Assembly (NCBI RefSeq): GCF_036014195.1 | Contig: NZ_CP107918.1 | Span: 4,712,001-4,776,000, forward strand | DNA length: 64,000 nucleotides | From: Streptomyces sp. NBC_00442 | Lineage (GTDB): Bacteria; Actinomycetota; Actinomycetes; Streptomycetales; Streptomycetaceae | Reading direction: 5' to 3' | Shown: positions 11,703-21,136 of the stretch, piece after piece | Position numbering within the stretch: position 1 is the first letter of the stretch | Layout of the letters: every line of letters starts with the position of its first letter | The notes under the pieces: generated by a model | Database searches by the model: none | Told to the model about the DNA's origin: nothing | The model's input: the letters and a program-made list of their open reading frames with translations, nothing else | Program-made: the position numbers and the translations under genes

Positions 11703-11950
11703 CCTCTGTTGGGGATCTTGTACGGGGACGGCGGCGGCGGCCGCAAGGAGCGTGCCCGGGGTGGGCGAGGGCGTACGGGTTCACCTATCCGGATGAGTGG
11801 TCCGCGCGTCATCCCAGGTGGAGGCGGGTGCGGTCGGCTCCGGAGGGGAGCGGCGCCGAGGAGGCACCGGCAGCTCGAAGGGGGACTCCCGCGCGTATCC
11901 TGAAGCCCGTCTCCCGACCCGATGAGACGACGAGAAGAGAGCGGTCTGTC

Positions 11951-12457
11951 ATGCGCGTGTACGTACCCCTGACCATCTCCGGTCTCGCGACGGCGCACGG
12001 TGCCGGAGAGCTCGGCCCCGGGCCGCTCACCGCCTACGCCGTCACACCGGGCCTGCGCGAGTGGTACGTCTCGGACGACATCGAGGAGCTGGAGTACGCG
12101 GCGCTCAGCCGGGCCGCGGCCGCCTCGCTGCGCCTGCTCGCCGGCGAGCCCGGCACGGTCAGGCGCCGCGTCGTGATCGCAGCCGACGTGCCGGACGACG
12201 CCGCGACCGCCGACCCGGACAGCGCCCTGGACGCGAGCTCGCTCGGCGAGGTCAGGATCGCTTCCGCCGTGGCACTGGCCAAGGCGGCCGCCGTGCACGT
12301 GGACGCCGAGGACGCCGTGGCCGACGTGACGGCCGCGGCGGACGCCCTCGGCGCCGCCGACCACGGCGACGACGACGCCCAGTTCACGGTGGACGGGGCC
12401 GAGGACCACGAGCTGCTGTGGTTCGGGGTGCAGGAGATCCCCAACCTGATCGCCTGA
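11951..12457 (+). CDS. DUF6912-family protein
   Basis: The 168-residue product starts MRVYVPLTISGLA and ends LLWFGVQEIPNLIA, both typical of a conserved actinobacterial family with no known role (DUF6912). Between these, residues are Ala/Asp-rich and acidic, with alternating helices predicted by eye. There is no signal peptide or membrane segment. ATG 11951 is used because the conserved N-terminus begins there; the longer frame back to 11630 has no family similarity. The next gene is a HAD hydrolase 105 bases downstream, possibly cotranscribed. Confidence 0.75.
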   Translation: MRVYVPLTISGLATAHGAGELGPGPLTAYAVTPGLREWYVSDDIEELEYAALSRAAAASLRLLAGEPGTVRRRVVIAADVPDDAATADPDSALDASSLGEVRIASAVALAKAAAVHVDAEDAVADVTAAADALGAADHGDDDAQFTVDGAEDHELLWFGVQEIPNLIA

Positions 12458-12562
12458 CCCCTGTCTCCCCCCTGTCTCCCCCTGCCTCGGCCATCCGCGG
12501 CCCTGACCAGGCGGTATACCGGCCCGCGGTCGATTGTCAGTCGGGGTGGGTACCGTTTGGGC

Positions 12563-13258
12563 ATGGGGAACGGCAGGCAGGAAACGGGGAAGCGCCCGGC
12601 GCATCTCGTCTGGGACTGGAACGGCACGCTGCTCGACGACATCGCGACGGTCATCGAGGCGACCAACGCCGCGTTCGCGCAGCTCGGCATCGCGCCGATC
12701 ACGCTGGAGCGCTACCGCGACCTGTACTGCGTGCCGATCCCCCGGTTCTACCAGCGGCTGATGGGCCGGCTGCCCACGGACGCCGAGTGGCTGGTCATGG
12801 ACGCGGCCTTCCACGAGCAGTACTGGTCGCGGGCCGACGGCTGCGGGCTCACCGAGGGCGCCGCGGAGCTGCTCGCCGGACGCCGGGCGGCCGGTCTCGG
12901 CCAGTCGCTGCTGTCCATGGCCCCCCACGAACACCTGGTGCCGATCGTGCGCCGGCACGGCATCACCGAACACTTCCTGCGGGTGGACGGACGCACCGGG
13001 CCCTCGCACGGCAGCAAGGCCGAGCACATGGTGCGTCACCTGACCGCGCTGCGCGCGGCCGATCCCCAGATATCCGGCGAGCGGCTCGTCGTGATCGGGG
13101 ACGCGGTGGACGACGCGGTGGCCGCGGCCGCGGTGGGCGCACGGGCCGTGCTGTTCACCGGCGGCTCGCACAGCCGGACCAGCCTCGCGGCCGCCGGGGT
13201 CCCCGTCGTCGACACCCTCGCGGAGGCGGTGGCGGTCGCCGAGGAACTCGTGGGCTGA
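12563..13258 (+). CDS. HAD-superfamily hydrolase
   Basis: This 231-residue HAD-fold protein has motif I at residues 18-23 (DWNGTLLDD, nucleophile Asp18, with Asn in place of the second Asp), a cap region, motif II Ser in SLLSMAPHEH, a Lys in HGSKAEHM and motif IV VIGDAVDDAVAA. It resembles phosphoglycolate phosphatase-like enzymes, but the D-x-N form makes the exact reaction uncertain. ATG 12563 is chosen; a TTG two codons upstream is possible. A short hairpin, ggctc atgac gagcc (13402-13416), lies further downstream. Confidence 0.85.
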   Translation: MGNGRQETGKRPAHLVWDWNGTLLDDIATVIEATNAAFAQLGIAPITLERYRDLYCVPIPRFYQRLMGRLPTDAEWLVMDAAFHEQYWSRADGCGLTEGAAELLAGRRAAGLGQSLLSMAPHEHLVPIVRRHGITEHFLRVDGRTGPSHGSKAEHMVRHLTALRAADPQISGERLVVIGDAVDDAVAAAAVGARAVLFTGGSHSRTSLAAAGVPVVDTLAEAVAVAEELVG

Positions 13259-13690
13259 GAAGCCTCGGGCTCGTGGGCCCGGCAGCCTCCGACCGGCCGG
13301 CCCGACACGGTGTGCCACCCGGGGGGCCGGCGGCCGGATCGTGCCGCCACACCGCCTCTGTCCAGAGTGTCCAACTACGGGCCCGGCTTTTGTACACAAG
13401 AGGCTCATGACGAGCCGGGGTGCAGGAGCGATAGCCTTGTCCCGTGATCAGCGCGATATGTCGCGGAGGCACTGCCGCCTCTGCCCTGCGCCCGGAGCGC
13501 CACGGCGTCCGGGCAGTCGCTGATTGCCTCCACCCGGAATCAAGGCCCGAGGCCACAAAATTGGCCGGTATGCGCCCGGGTATCTCTCATCGCGGCATAG
13601 CGTCGACACCGACCGGACACCCCGCGTCGTGGCGTTGCGTCGCTTCTTTCCCCTACGTCACGCAACGGCGCGCGACAGGAGCCAGAGGAC
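13259..13690 (+). other. 432-bp gap before the glutamate dehydrogenase gene
   Basis: The region has a promoter-like pair: tgacga (13408-13413), an 18-base gap and tagcct (13432-13437). Seven bases after the -10 there is a GTG (13444) that opens a 102-codon frame (MISAICRGGTAASA...) running into the dehydrogenase gene in another phase. Its third-position GC is only about 70%, lower than the neighbours, so I do not call it a gene. The stretch may therefore be a transcribed leader, with or without a leaderless peptide. Confidence 0.4.
13408..13437 (+). promoter_or_regulatory. Promoter-like hexamers upstream of gdh
   Basis: tgacga and tagcct with 18 bases between them fit the Streptomyces housekeeping consensus (TTGACr and TAGrrT) well. 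The predicted start falls at or beside G13444. It would give a leader of about 247 bases for the dehydrogenase. Confidence 0.45.
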
Positions 13691-16600
13691 ATGCAGACCA
13701 AGCTGGACGAAGCCAAGGCCGAGCTGCTCGCACGGGCGGCCCGGGTAGCTGAGAACAGCCCGGCCGGGGGGCCCGGAGCCCTGGGGGACACCCCCAGGAG
13801 CGACCGGGCGGCCACGACCGAGGCCACGAGCGAGGAAGGTCCCGACCAGGGCGTCCTCCTCGGATACCTCCAGCGCTACTACCTGCACACCGCACCCGAG
13901 GACCTCGCCGACCGCGACCCGGTCGATGTCTTCGGCGCGGCGCTCTCCCACTACCGCCTCGCGGAGAACCGGCCACAGGGCACCGCCAACGTCCGGGTGC
14001 ACACCCCGACCGTCGAGGAGAACGGCTGGACCTGCAGCCACTCCGTGGTCGAGGTCGTCACCGACGACATGCCCTTCCTGGTCGACTCGGTCACCAACGA
14101 GCTGTCCCGGCAGAGCCGCGGCATCCACGTGGTGATCCACCCGCAGGTCGTCGTGCGCCGTGACGTGACCGGCAAGCTCATCGAGGTGCTCGACACCGCG
14201 GCCCTGACCGCCGAGCTGCCGCACGACGCGCTCACCGAGTCCTGGATCCACGTCGAGATCGACCGCGAGACGGACCGGGCCGACCTGAAGCAGATCACCG
14301 CCGATCTGCTGCGCGTCCTGTCCGACGTGCGGGAGGCCGTCGAGGACTGGGAGAAGATGCGCGACGCCGCGCTGCGCATCGCCGACGAGCTGCCCAAGGA
14401 GCCGAAGGCCGGCGACCTCCTCGACGAGGACATCGACGAGGCCCGCGAGCTGCTGCGCTGGCTGTCCACCGACCACTTCACCTTCCTCGGCTACCGCGAG
14501 TACCAGCTCACCGACGACGACTCGCTGTCCGCCGTACCCGGCACCGGCCTCGGCATCCTGCGCTCCGACCCCAAGCACGGCGAGGACGACGCCCACCCCG
14601 TCTCCCCGTCCTTCAGCCGGCTGCCCGCCGACGCCCGCGCCAAGGCCCGCGAGCACAAGCTGCTCGTGCTGACCAAGGCCAACAGCCGCGCCACCGTGCA
14701 CCGCCCGTCCTACCTCGACTACGTCGGCGTGAAGAAGTTCGACGAGCAGGGCAACGTGATCGGCGAGCGCCGCTTCCTCGGCCTGTTCTCCTCGGCCGCG
14801 TACACCGAGTCGGTGCGCCGGGTTCCCGTGGTGCGCCGCAAGGTCCAGGAGGTCCTCAAGGGCGCGGGCTTCTCGCCCAACAGCCACGACGGCCGCGACC
14901 TGCTCCAGATCATGGAGACCTACCCGCGCGACGAGCTGTTCCAGACCCCCGCCGACCAGCTGCGCTCCATCGTGACGTCCGTCCTGTACCTCCAGGAGCG
15001 CCGCCGGCTGCGGCTCTACCTGCGCCAGGACGAGTACGGCCGCTACTACTCGGCGCTGATCTACCTGCCGCGCGACCGCTACACCACGGGCGTGCGGCTG
15101 CGGCTGATCGACATCCTCAAGGAGGAGCTCGGCGGCACCAGCGTCGACTTCACCGCCTGGAACACCGAGTCGATCCTGTCCCGGCTCCACTTCGTGGTCC
15201 GCGTCCCGGCCGGCACCGAGCTCACCGCGCTCACCGACGCCGACTCCGAGCGCATCGAGACCCGCCTGGTCGAGGCCGCCCGCTCCTGGGCCGACGGCTT
15301 CTCCGACGCGCTGAACGCCGAGTGCGGCGAGGAGCGCGCCGCCGAGCTGCTGCGCCGCTACGGGCACGCGTTCCCCGAGGGCTACAAGGCCGACCACTCG
15401 CCGCGCGCGGCCGTCGCCGACCTCGTCCACCTGGAGCAACTCACCCACGGGCGCCGCGACTTCGCGCTCTCCCTGTACGAGCCGGTCGGCGCAGCCCCCG
15501 GCGAGCGCCGCTTCAAGATCTACCGGATCGGCGAGCAGGTCTCGCTGTCCGCGGTGCTCCCGGTGCTCCAGCGCCTGGGCGTCGAGGTCACCGACGAGCG
15601 CCCCTACGAGCTGCGCTGCGCCGACCGTACGCACGCCTGGATCTACGACTTCGGCCTGCGCATGCCGAAGCGGACCAACGGCGCCGGCGACTACCTGGCC
15701 GACGACGCCCGCGAGCGCTTCCAGGAGGCCTTCTCCGCCACCTGGACCGGCGCCGCCGAGAACGACGGCTTCAACTCCCTGGTGCTGCGCGCCGGCCTCA
15801 ACTGGCGCCAGGCGATGGTGCTCCGCGCCTACGCCAAGTACCTGCGCCAGGCCGGCTCCACCTTCAGCCAGGACTACATGGAGGACACCCTCCGCGACAA
15901 CGTCCACACCACCCGGCTGCTGGTCTCGCTCTTCGAGGCGCGGCTCTCGCCGGAGCGCCAGAAGGCCGGCACCGAGCTCATCGACGGCCTGCTGGAAGAG
16001 CTCGACGGCGCCCTCGACCAGGTCGCGAGCCTGGACGAGGACCGCATCCTGCGCTCCTTCCTCACCGTCATCAAGGCGACGCTGCGGACCAACTACTGGC
16101 AGAAGAACGCGGAGGGCAACCCCCACGCGTACGTCTCGATGAAGTTCGACCCGCAGGCGATCCCCGATCTGCCCGCCCCCCGCCCGCAGTTCGAGATCTG
16201 GGTGTACTCGCCGCGCGTCGAGGGCGTCCACCTGCGCTTCGGCAAGGTCGCCCGAGGCGGCCTGCGCTGGTCCGACCGGCGTGAGGACTTCCGTACCGAG
16301 ATCCTCGGCCTGGTCAAGGCGCAGATGGTGAAGAACACCGTCATCGTGCCGGTCGGCGCCAAGGGCGGCTTCGTCGCCAAGCAGCTGCCCGACCCGTCCG
16401 TGGACCGCGACGCGTGGCTGGCGGAGGGCATCGCCAGCTACAAGATGTTCATCTCGGCGCTGCTCGACATCACCGACAACCTGGTCGCGGGCGAGGTCGT
16501 CCCGCCGGCCGACGTGGTCCGCCACGACGAGGACGACACCTACCTGGTGGTCGCCGCCGACAAGGGCACCGCGACGTTCTCGGACATCGCCAACGACGTG

Positions 16601-18682
16601 GCGATCAGCTACGACTTCTGGCTCGGCGACGCCTTCGCCTCCGGCGGCTCCGCCGGATACGACCACAAGGGCATGGGCATCACCGCCCGCGGCGCCTGGG
16701 AGTCCGTCAAGCGGCACTTCCGCGAGCTGGGCCACGACAGCCAGAGCGAGGACTTCACGGTCGTCGGCGTCGGCGACATGTCGGGCGACGTGTTCGGCAA
16801 CGGCATGCTGCTCTCCGAGCACATCCGCTTGGTCGCCGCCTTCGACCACCGCCACATCTTCATCGACCCGAAGCCCGACGCGGCCACCTCCTACGCCGAG
16901 CGCCGCCGCCTGTTCGACCTGCCGCGCTCCAGCTGGGCCGACTACGACACGAAGCTGCTCTCGGCGGGTGGCGGCATCCACCCCCGCACCGCCAAGTCGA
17001 TCCCGCTGAACGCCCACGTCCGTGAGGCCCTCGGCATCCCGGCCGGCATCACGAAGCTGACCCCGGCCGACCTGATGCAGGCCATCCTCAAGGCCCCGGT
17101 CGACCTGCTGTGGAACGGCGGCATCGGTACGTACGTGAAGTCCTCGGCGGAGTCCAACACGGACGTCGGCGACAAGGCCAACGACGCGATCCGCGTCAAC
17201 GGCGAGGACCTGCGGGTCAAGGTCGTCGGCGAGGGCGGCAATCTGGGCCTGACCCAGCTCGGCCGCATCGAGTTCGACCGCAAGGGCGGCCCCGACGGCG
17301 AGGGCGGCAAGGTCAACACCGACGCCATCGACAACAGCGCGGGCGTGGACACCTCCGACCACGAGGTGAACATCAAGATCCTGCTCAACGGGCTCGTCAC
17401 CGACGGCGACATGACCGTCAAGCAGCGCAACAAGATCCTCGCGGCGATGACCGACGAGGTCGGCCACCTGGTGCTGCGCAACAACTACGCGCAGAACGTG
17501 GCGCTGGCCAACGCGGTCGCGCAGTCGCCCTCGCTGCTCCACGCCCACCAGCGGTTCATGCGCCGCCTGGGCCGCGACGGCCACCTCGACCGGGCCCTGG
17601 AGTTCCTGCCCAACGACCGCCAGATCCGCGAGCTGCTCAACAGCGGCAAGGGGCTCAGCCAGCCCGAGCTCGCCGTGCTCCTCGCGTACACCAAGATCAC
17701 GGTGGCGGACGAGCTGATCCACACGGACCTGCCGGACGCCCCCTACCTCGCCAAGCTGCTGCACGCCTACTTCCCCGAGCAGCTCCGCGAGAAGTTCACC
17801 GAGGCCGTCGACGGGCACGCGCTGCGCCGCGAGATCATCACCACGGTGCTGGTCAACGACACCGTCAACATCGGTGGTTCGACCTTCCTGCACCGGCTCC
17901 GCGAGGAGACCGGGGCCTCCCTTGAGGAGATCGTGCGGGCGCATGTCGCGGCCCGCGAGATCTTCGGCGTGAACAAGGTGTGGGACGCCGTCGAGGCGCT
18001 CGACAACAAGGTCGACGCCGACGTCCAGACGCGCATCCGGCTGCACTCGCGCCGCCTGGTGGAGCGCGGCACCCGCTGGCTGCTCAACAACCGGCCGCAG
18101 CCGCTCCAGATGGCCGAGACGATCGAGGACTTCTCGGCCGGCGTGGCCCAGGTGTGGGACGCGCTCGCGGGTCTGCTCAAGGGCGCCGACACGGAGTGGC
18201 ACCAGAGCATCCTGGACGAGCTGACCGGCGCGGGCGTGCCGGAGGAGCTCGCGCGGCGGGTCGCCGGGTTCTCCTCGGCCTTCCCGGCGCTCGACATCGT
18301 GGCCATCGCGGCCCGCACCGGCAAGGAGCCGCTCGAGGTCGCCGAGGTCTACTACGACCTGGCCGACCGGCTGCGGATCACCCAGCTGCTCGACCGGATC
18401 ATCGAGCTGCCGCGGGCCGACCGCTGGCAGTCGATGGCCCGCGCCGCCATCCGCGAGGACCTGTTCGCGGCCCACGCCGGGCTGACGCAGGACGTGCTGT
18501 CGGCCGGCAATGGCGCGGGCTCTCCGGAGGAGCGCTTCAAGGAGTGGGAGGAGAAGAACGCGGCGATCCTTGGGCGTGCGCGCACGACCCTGGAGGAGAT
18601 CCAGTCCTCCGACGCGTTCGACCTGGCCAACCTCTCGGTCGCCATGCGCACCATGCGGACGCTGCTGCGCACGCACGTCTGA
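13691..18682 (+). CDS. gdh: NAD-specific glutamate dehydrogenase, 180-kDa class
   Basis: This 1663-residue enzyme belongs to the very large NAD-dependent glutamate dehydrogenases first described in Streptomyces and also found in mycobacteria. They convert glutamate to 2-oxoglutarate and ammonium, mainly in catabolism. The long N-terminal part carries ACT-like regulatory segments (about 50-700). The catalytic region includes GGLRWSDRREDFRTEI and MVKNTVIVPVGAKGGF (about residues 855-895), then GVGDMSGDVFGNGML and the Rossmann segment VVGEGGNLGLTQLGR. Next come a conserved HHE-like helical part and a C-terminal helical domain. ATG 13691 follows cagaggac. A short Gly/Pro-rich insertion lies near residues 23-50. 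It stands alone between a HAD gene and a convergent glycosyltransferase, with a perfect terminator after it. Confidence 0.95.
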   Translation: MQTKLDEAKAELLARAARVAENSPAGGPGALGDTPRSDRAATTEATSEEGPDQGVLLGYLQRYYLHTAPEDLADRDPVDVFGAALSHYRLAENRPQGTANVRVHTPTVEENGWTCSHSVVEVVTDDMPFLVDSVTNELSRQSRGIHVVIHPQVVVRRDVTGKLIEVLDTAALTAELPHDALTESWIHVEIDRETDRADLKQITADLLRVLSDVREAVEDWEKMRDAALRIADELPKEPKAGDLLDEDIDEARELLRWLSTDHFTFLGYREYQLTDDDSLSAVPGTGLGILRSDPKHGEDDAHPVSPSFSRLPADARAKAREHKLLVLTKANSRATVHRPSYLDYVGVKKFDEQGNVIGERRFLGLFSSAAYTESVRRVPVVRRKVQEVLKGAGFSPNSHDGRDLLQIMETYPRDELFQTPADQLRSIVTSVLYLQERRRLRLYLRQDEYGRYYSALIYLPRDRYTTGVRLRLIDILKEELGGTSVDFTAWNTESILSRLHFVVRVPAGTELTALTDADSERIETRLVEAARSWADGFSDALNAECGEERAAELLRRYGHAFPEGYKADHSPRAAVADLVHLEQLTHGRRDFALSLYEPVGAAPGERRFKIYRIGEQVSLSAVLPVLQRLGVEVTDERPYELRCADRTHAWIYDFGLRMPKRTNGAGDYLADDARERFQEAFSATWTGAAENDGFNSLVLRAGLNWRQAMVLRAYAKYLRQAGSTFSQDYMEDTLRDNVHTTRLLVSLFEARLSPERQKAGTELIDGLLEELDGALDQVASLDEDRILRSFLTVIKATLRTNYWQKNAEGNPHAYVSMKFDPQAIPDLPAPRPQFEIWVYSPRVEGVHLRFGKVARGGLRWSDRREDFRTEILGLVKAQMVKNTVIVPVGAKGGFVAKQLPDPSVDRDAWLAEGIASYKMFISALLDITDNLVAGEVVPPADVVRHDEDDTYLVVAADKGTATFSDIANDVAISYDFWLGDAFASGGSAGYDHKGMGITARGAWESVKRHFRELGHDSQSEDFTVVGVGDMSGDVFGNGMLLSEHIRLVAAFDHRHIFIDPKPDAATSYAERRRLFDLPRSSWADYDTKLLSAGGGIHPRTAKSIPLNAHVREALGIPAGITKLTPADLMQAILKAPVDLLWNGGIGTYVKSSAESNTDVGDKANDAIRVNGEDLRVKVVGEGGNLGLTQLGRIEFDRKGGPDGEGGKVNTDAIDNSAGVDTSDHEVNIKILLNGLVTDGDMTVKQRNKILAAMTDEVGHLVLRNNYAQNVALANAVAQSPSLLHAHQRFMRRLGRDGHLDRALEFLPNDRQIRELLNSGKGLSQPELAVLLAYTKITVADELIHTDLPDAPYLAKLLHAYFPEQLREKFTEAVDGHALRREIITTVLVNDTVNIGGSTFLHRLREETGASLEEIVRAHVAAREIFGVNKVWDAVEALDNKVDADVQTRIRLHSRRLVERGTRWLLNNRPQPLQMAETIEDFSAGVAQVWDALAGLLKGADTEWHQSILDELTGAGVPEELARRVAGFSSAFPALDIVAIAARTGKEPLEVAEVYYDLADRLRITQLLDRIIELPRADRWQSMARAAIREDLFAAHAGLTQDVLSAGNGAGSPEERFKEWEEKNAAILGRARTTLEEIQSSDAFDLANLSVAMRTMRTLLRTHV

Positions 18683-18745
18683 GCATCCGCACGCGGCTCG
18701 CTCTCCGCGCGCCGCGTGTGTCCGGCCGTGGAGTTCCCCGCCCTT

Positions 18746-20071
18746 TCAGGGGGTGCGGGTATCGCAGGTGAAGGGGCGCCCACCCTCCGGTGGGCGCCCC
18801 TTCACCGTAGTGGCCGACTCCGTCACCGTGGACGTCCACAACCGGCGGCAGGACACCAGCGCCGCAGCCACGAGCAGCGTGTTGCGGGCGGCCATGACGG
18901 CCGTGCCCAGGGCGCTCCCCGCGATGACCTCGTCGTACAGACAAGGGAAGGCCAGCGCGCTCAACGCGGCTGCCGGGAGCAGGAGTTGGGCCACCGGTCG
19001 CTGGGTGGTGCGGCCGGAGGTGAGGCAGACGGCGGCGAGGCCGAGGAGCCAGACGAGGTACTGGGGGCTGATCACCCGGCTCGTCACGGTGAACAGGAGG
19101 ACCGCGCACAGCGCCGCGTCCAGCGGCACCGCCACCGTCCGGCGACGGGCCCGCACCCGCCAGAACAGCAGCCAGCAGACGGCGAGACCGGTCAGGGCGA
19201 GGCTGAGGGTGGCGAGCGCGGAGGCGTACGCCCCGGTGAACTCCATGGCGCCGTAGCGGTAGACGACCCGGCCGGGGTGGCCCGTCGCGAGGTGGGCGAG
19301 CTGGAGGGCGGTGCCGCCGAGGGACTCGATCTGGAGTCCCCGCCCGCCCTGTTGGCGCGCGAAGTCCAGGGAGTGGTCGAAGGCGAGAACGAGCACGGTG
19401 AGCAGCGCCGACACCGATCCCAGCGCGCCGAGCAGGGCGCGGCGGGTGCCGCGGCCGGGCGGGGCACCGACGAGGGCGAGCAGGGGCCACACCTTGACCA
19501 GCGCGCCCAGGCCCGCGAGGACACCGCCGAGCCCCGGCCTGCGGCGCAACGCGAGCAGCGCGCCCACCGCGAGGGCGGTGACCTGTACGTCGTAGCGGGC
19601 GTACGGGATGTGGAGCAGGAGCGGGAGCCCGCCGACCCACAGCCAGGCCCCGGCCGCGCTGCCACCGGGCCGCGCGCCGGCCCGCACCAGGGCGAGGGCG
19701 ATCAGCGCGTCGCAGCCGAGGGTGACGGCGGTGAAGGCCTGGAAGAACGTGAGGAAGGGGAACAGGGAGGGGGTCAGCAGCACCGCGCCCGCGCCCGGCG
19801 GGTACTGCCAGGTGGGGTCCGCGAAGGGGAAGGCACCGGTGGTGAGCTGGTCGTACCAGCGGCGGTAGAGCACGTACACCTCGCCGCTCACGCCCCCGAC
19901 GCCGAGCCGGTCGGTGACCAGGAGGTGGAGCATCAAGGCGCGGGTGGCGAGCCAGCCGACGGCGAGCGCGGCGTACCGGGTACGGCGGCCGATGGCACCC
20001 GGGTCGGGCGCGGTCGCGGGGGCCGGGATGCGGACCCGGGCGGGCGGCGGGGGCATCTGAGAGGGCGTCAT
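18746..20071 (-). CDS. Glycosyltransferase family 87-like membrane mannosyltransferase
   Basis: The 441-residue integral membrane protein has about ten hydrophobic segments and resembles the DUF2029/GT87 polyprenyl-phosphate-mannose-dependent mannosyltransferases (PimE-like), which add mannose outside the membrane. Features are an N-terminal loop with YRRWYDQLTTGAFPFADPTWQYPPGAG, a segment the family uses near its catalytic Asp, and a later RVISPQYLVWLLGL motif. ATG 20071 is chosen because a Pro-rich cytoplasmic lead then precedes the first helix. The last 20 residues are encoded by the terminator hairpin and are probably not conserved. The acceptor lipid or glycan is unknown; the neighbouring exporter points to surface glycan work. 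Confidence 0.8.
   Translation of the reverse strand: MTPSQMPPPPARVRIPAPATAPDPGAIGRRTRYAALAVGWLATRALMLHLLVTDRLGVGGVSGEVYVLYRRWYDQLTTGAFPFADPTWQYPPGAGAVLLTPSLFPFLTFFQAFTAVTLGCDALIALALVRAGARPGGSAAGAWLWVGGLPLLLHIPYARYDVQVTALAVGALLALRRRPGLGGVLAGLGALVKVWPLLALVGAPPGRGTRRALLGALGSVSALLTVLVLAFDHSLDFARQQGGRGLQIESLGGTALQLAHLATGHPGRVVYRYGAMEFTGAYASALATLSLALTGLAVCWLLFWRVRARRRTVAVPLDAALCAVLLFTVTSRVISPQYLVWLLGLAAVCLTSGRTTQRPVAQLLLPAAALSALAFPCLYDEVIAGSALGTAVMAARNTLLVAAALVSCRRLWTSTVTESATTVKGRPPEGGRPFTCDTRTP
18767..18806. terminator. Perfect 18-bp stem terminator between gdh and the GT87 gene
   Basis: Bases 18767-18784 pair with 18789-18806 without a mismatch, around the loop ctcc. It lies between the convergent stops of gdh and within the last 20 codons of the GT87 gene, so it can end transcription from both sides. 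The palindrome is therefore translated into the near-palindromic tail KGRPPEGGRPF. Confidence 0.9.
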
Positions 20072-20119
20072 CGCGCGAAGTTTATGCGCGCTATGTCCAG
20101 ATTGCCGGGGGCGCCGCGA

Positions 20120-20165
20120 GGGCGATACGCGGCGCGGGGCGGGGGCGATACGCGGCGCGGGGCGG
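20120..20165. repeat. 23-bp tandem duplication upstream of the GT87 gene
   Basis: gggcgatacgcggcgcgggg plus cgg occurs twice in direct succession at 20120-20142 and 20143-20165. It lies about 50 bases upstream of the GT87 start, in the gap that separates it from the exporter operon. Confidence 0.85.
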
Positions 20166-20203
20166 GGGCTGTGGTGCGGGCGTGGTGGGGCGGGCCGGGA
20201 CGG

Positions 20204-20231
20204 CCTGGTGGGGGGGCGCCCCCGCACCAGG
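20204..20231 (-). terminator. Hairpin after the ABC exporter operon
   Basis: cctggtg and ggggg (20204-20215) pair with ccccc and caccagg (20219-20231), leaving one bulged base. It follows the stop of the minus-strand ATPase gene by about 60 bases and would end the exporter transcript before GT87. Confidence 0.55.
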
Positions 20232-20293
20232 GGGAATTGCCCGGTCCTTCTGCTTGCGCCCGCTTCCGCCTACGTCACCTGCTACTTCTTCTT

Positions 20294-21136
20294 CTACTTC
20301 TTCTTCGTGTACTGCTCGTACGCCGCGAGCACCTCGGACGTGGGGCCGTCCATCCGCAGCGTGCCCGACTCCAGCCAGAGCGTCCGCTCGCAGGTCTCCC
20401 TGATCGAGGCGTTGCTGTGGCTGACGAGGAAGACCGTTCCGGCCTCCTTGCGCAGCTCGTTGATGCGCTCCTGGCTGCGGCGCTGGAACCGGGCGTCGCC
20501 CGTGGCCAGGGCCTCGTCGATGAGCAGCACGTCGTGGTTCTTGGCGGCGGCGATGGAGAAGCGGAGACGGGCGCCCATGCCGGAGGAGTAGGTGCGCATG
20601 GGGAGCGAGATGAAGTCGTCCTTCTCGTTGATCCCGGAGAAGTCGACGATGTCGTCGTAGCGCTCGCGCACCTCCTCGCGGGACATGCCCATGGCGAGCC
20701 CGCCGAGGGTGACGTTGCGTTCGCCGGTCAGGTCGTTCATCAGCGCCGCGTTGACGCCGAGCAGCGACGGCTGGCCCTGCGTGTAGATCTTGCCCCGGGC
20801 CGTCGGGAGGAGGCCCGCGACCGCCTTGAGCAGGGTCGACTTGCCCGAGCCGTTGGAGCCGATGAGGCCGATCGCCTCGCCGCGCCGGGCCACGAAGCTC
20901 ACGCCCTTGACGGCGTGCACCTCGCGCATGCCGGGGCTCTCCTTGCGGGAGACGATCCGGTTGAGCGCGGCGGTGGCGCTGCCTCTGCCCTTGGAGCCCG
21001 CCCCGTTGACCTTGTAGACGATGTGTACGTCGTCGGCGATCACGGTCGGCGCGCCGAGCGGGTCGCCCGTGCCGGACGGGTCCGTCGCGGTGCCCAGGCC
21101 CGGAGCTTCGGTGTCCGCCATCTTGGTATCAGCCAC
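20294..21136 (-). CDS. ABC transporter ATPase for polysaccharide/teichoic acid export (TagH/Wzt-like)
   Basis: The 280-residue nucleotide-binding subunit has Walker A (GSNGSGKST), the signature YSSGMGARLRF and Walker B (VLLIDEALATGD), the pattern of O-antigen, teichoic acid and galactan exporters. The N-terminus includes VYKVNGAG..., with a short insertion before the Walker A strand. GTG 21136 is chosen: it overlaps the permease stop by 8 bases and has gaggag upstream, whereas ATG 21121 lacks a ribosome site. It pairs with the permease gene to export a lipid-linked or preformed glycan across the membrane. No C-terminal carbohydrate-binding domain is present, so substrate recognition must lie elsewhere. 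Confidence 0.9.
   Translation of the reverse strand: MADTKMADTEAPGLGTATDPSGTGDPLGAPTVIADDVHIVYKVNGAGSKGRGSATAALNRIVSRKESPGMREVHAVKGVSFVARRGEAIGLIGSNGSGKSTLLKAVAGLLPTARGKIYTQGQPSLLGVNAALMNDLTGERNVTLGGLAMGMSREEVRERYDDIVDFSGINEKDDFISLPMRTYSSGMGARLRFSIAAAKNHDVLLIDEALATGDARFQRRSQERINELRKEAGTVFLVSHSNASIRETCERTLWLESGTLRMDGPTSEVLAAYEQYTKKK

Noticed and set aside
13658..18676. 1672-codon open frame on the minus strand
   Set aside because: It is the exact antisense of the glutamate dehydrogenase gene; high GC keeps the reverse frame free of stops. The plus-strand frame has a clear protein family.
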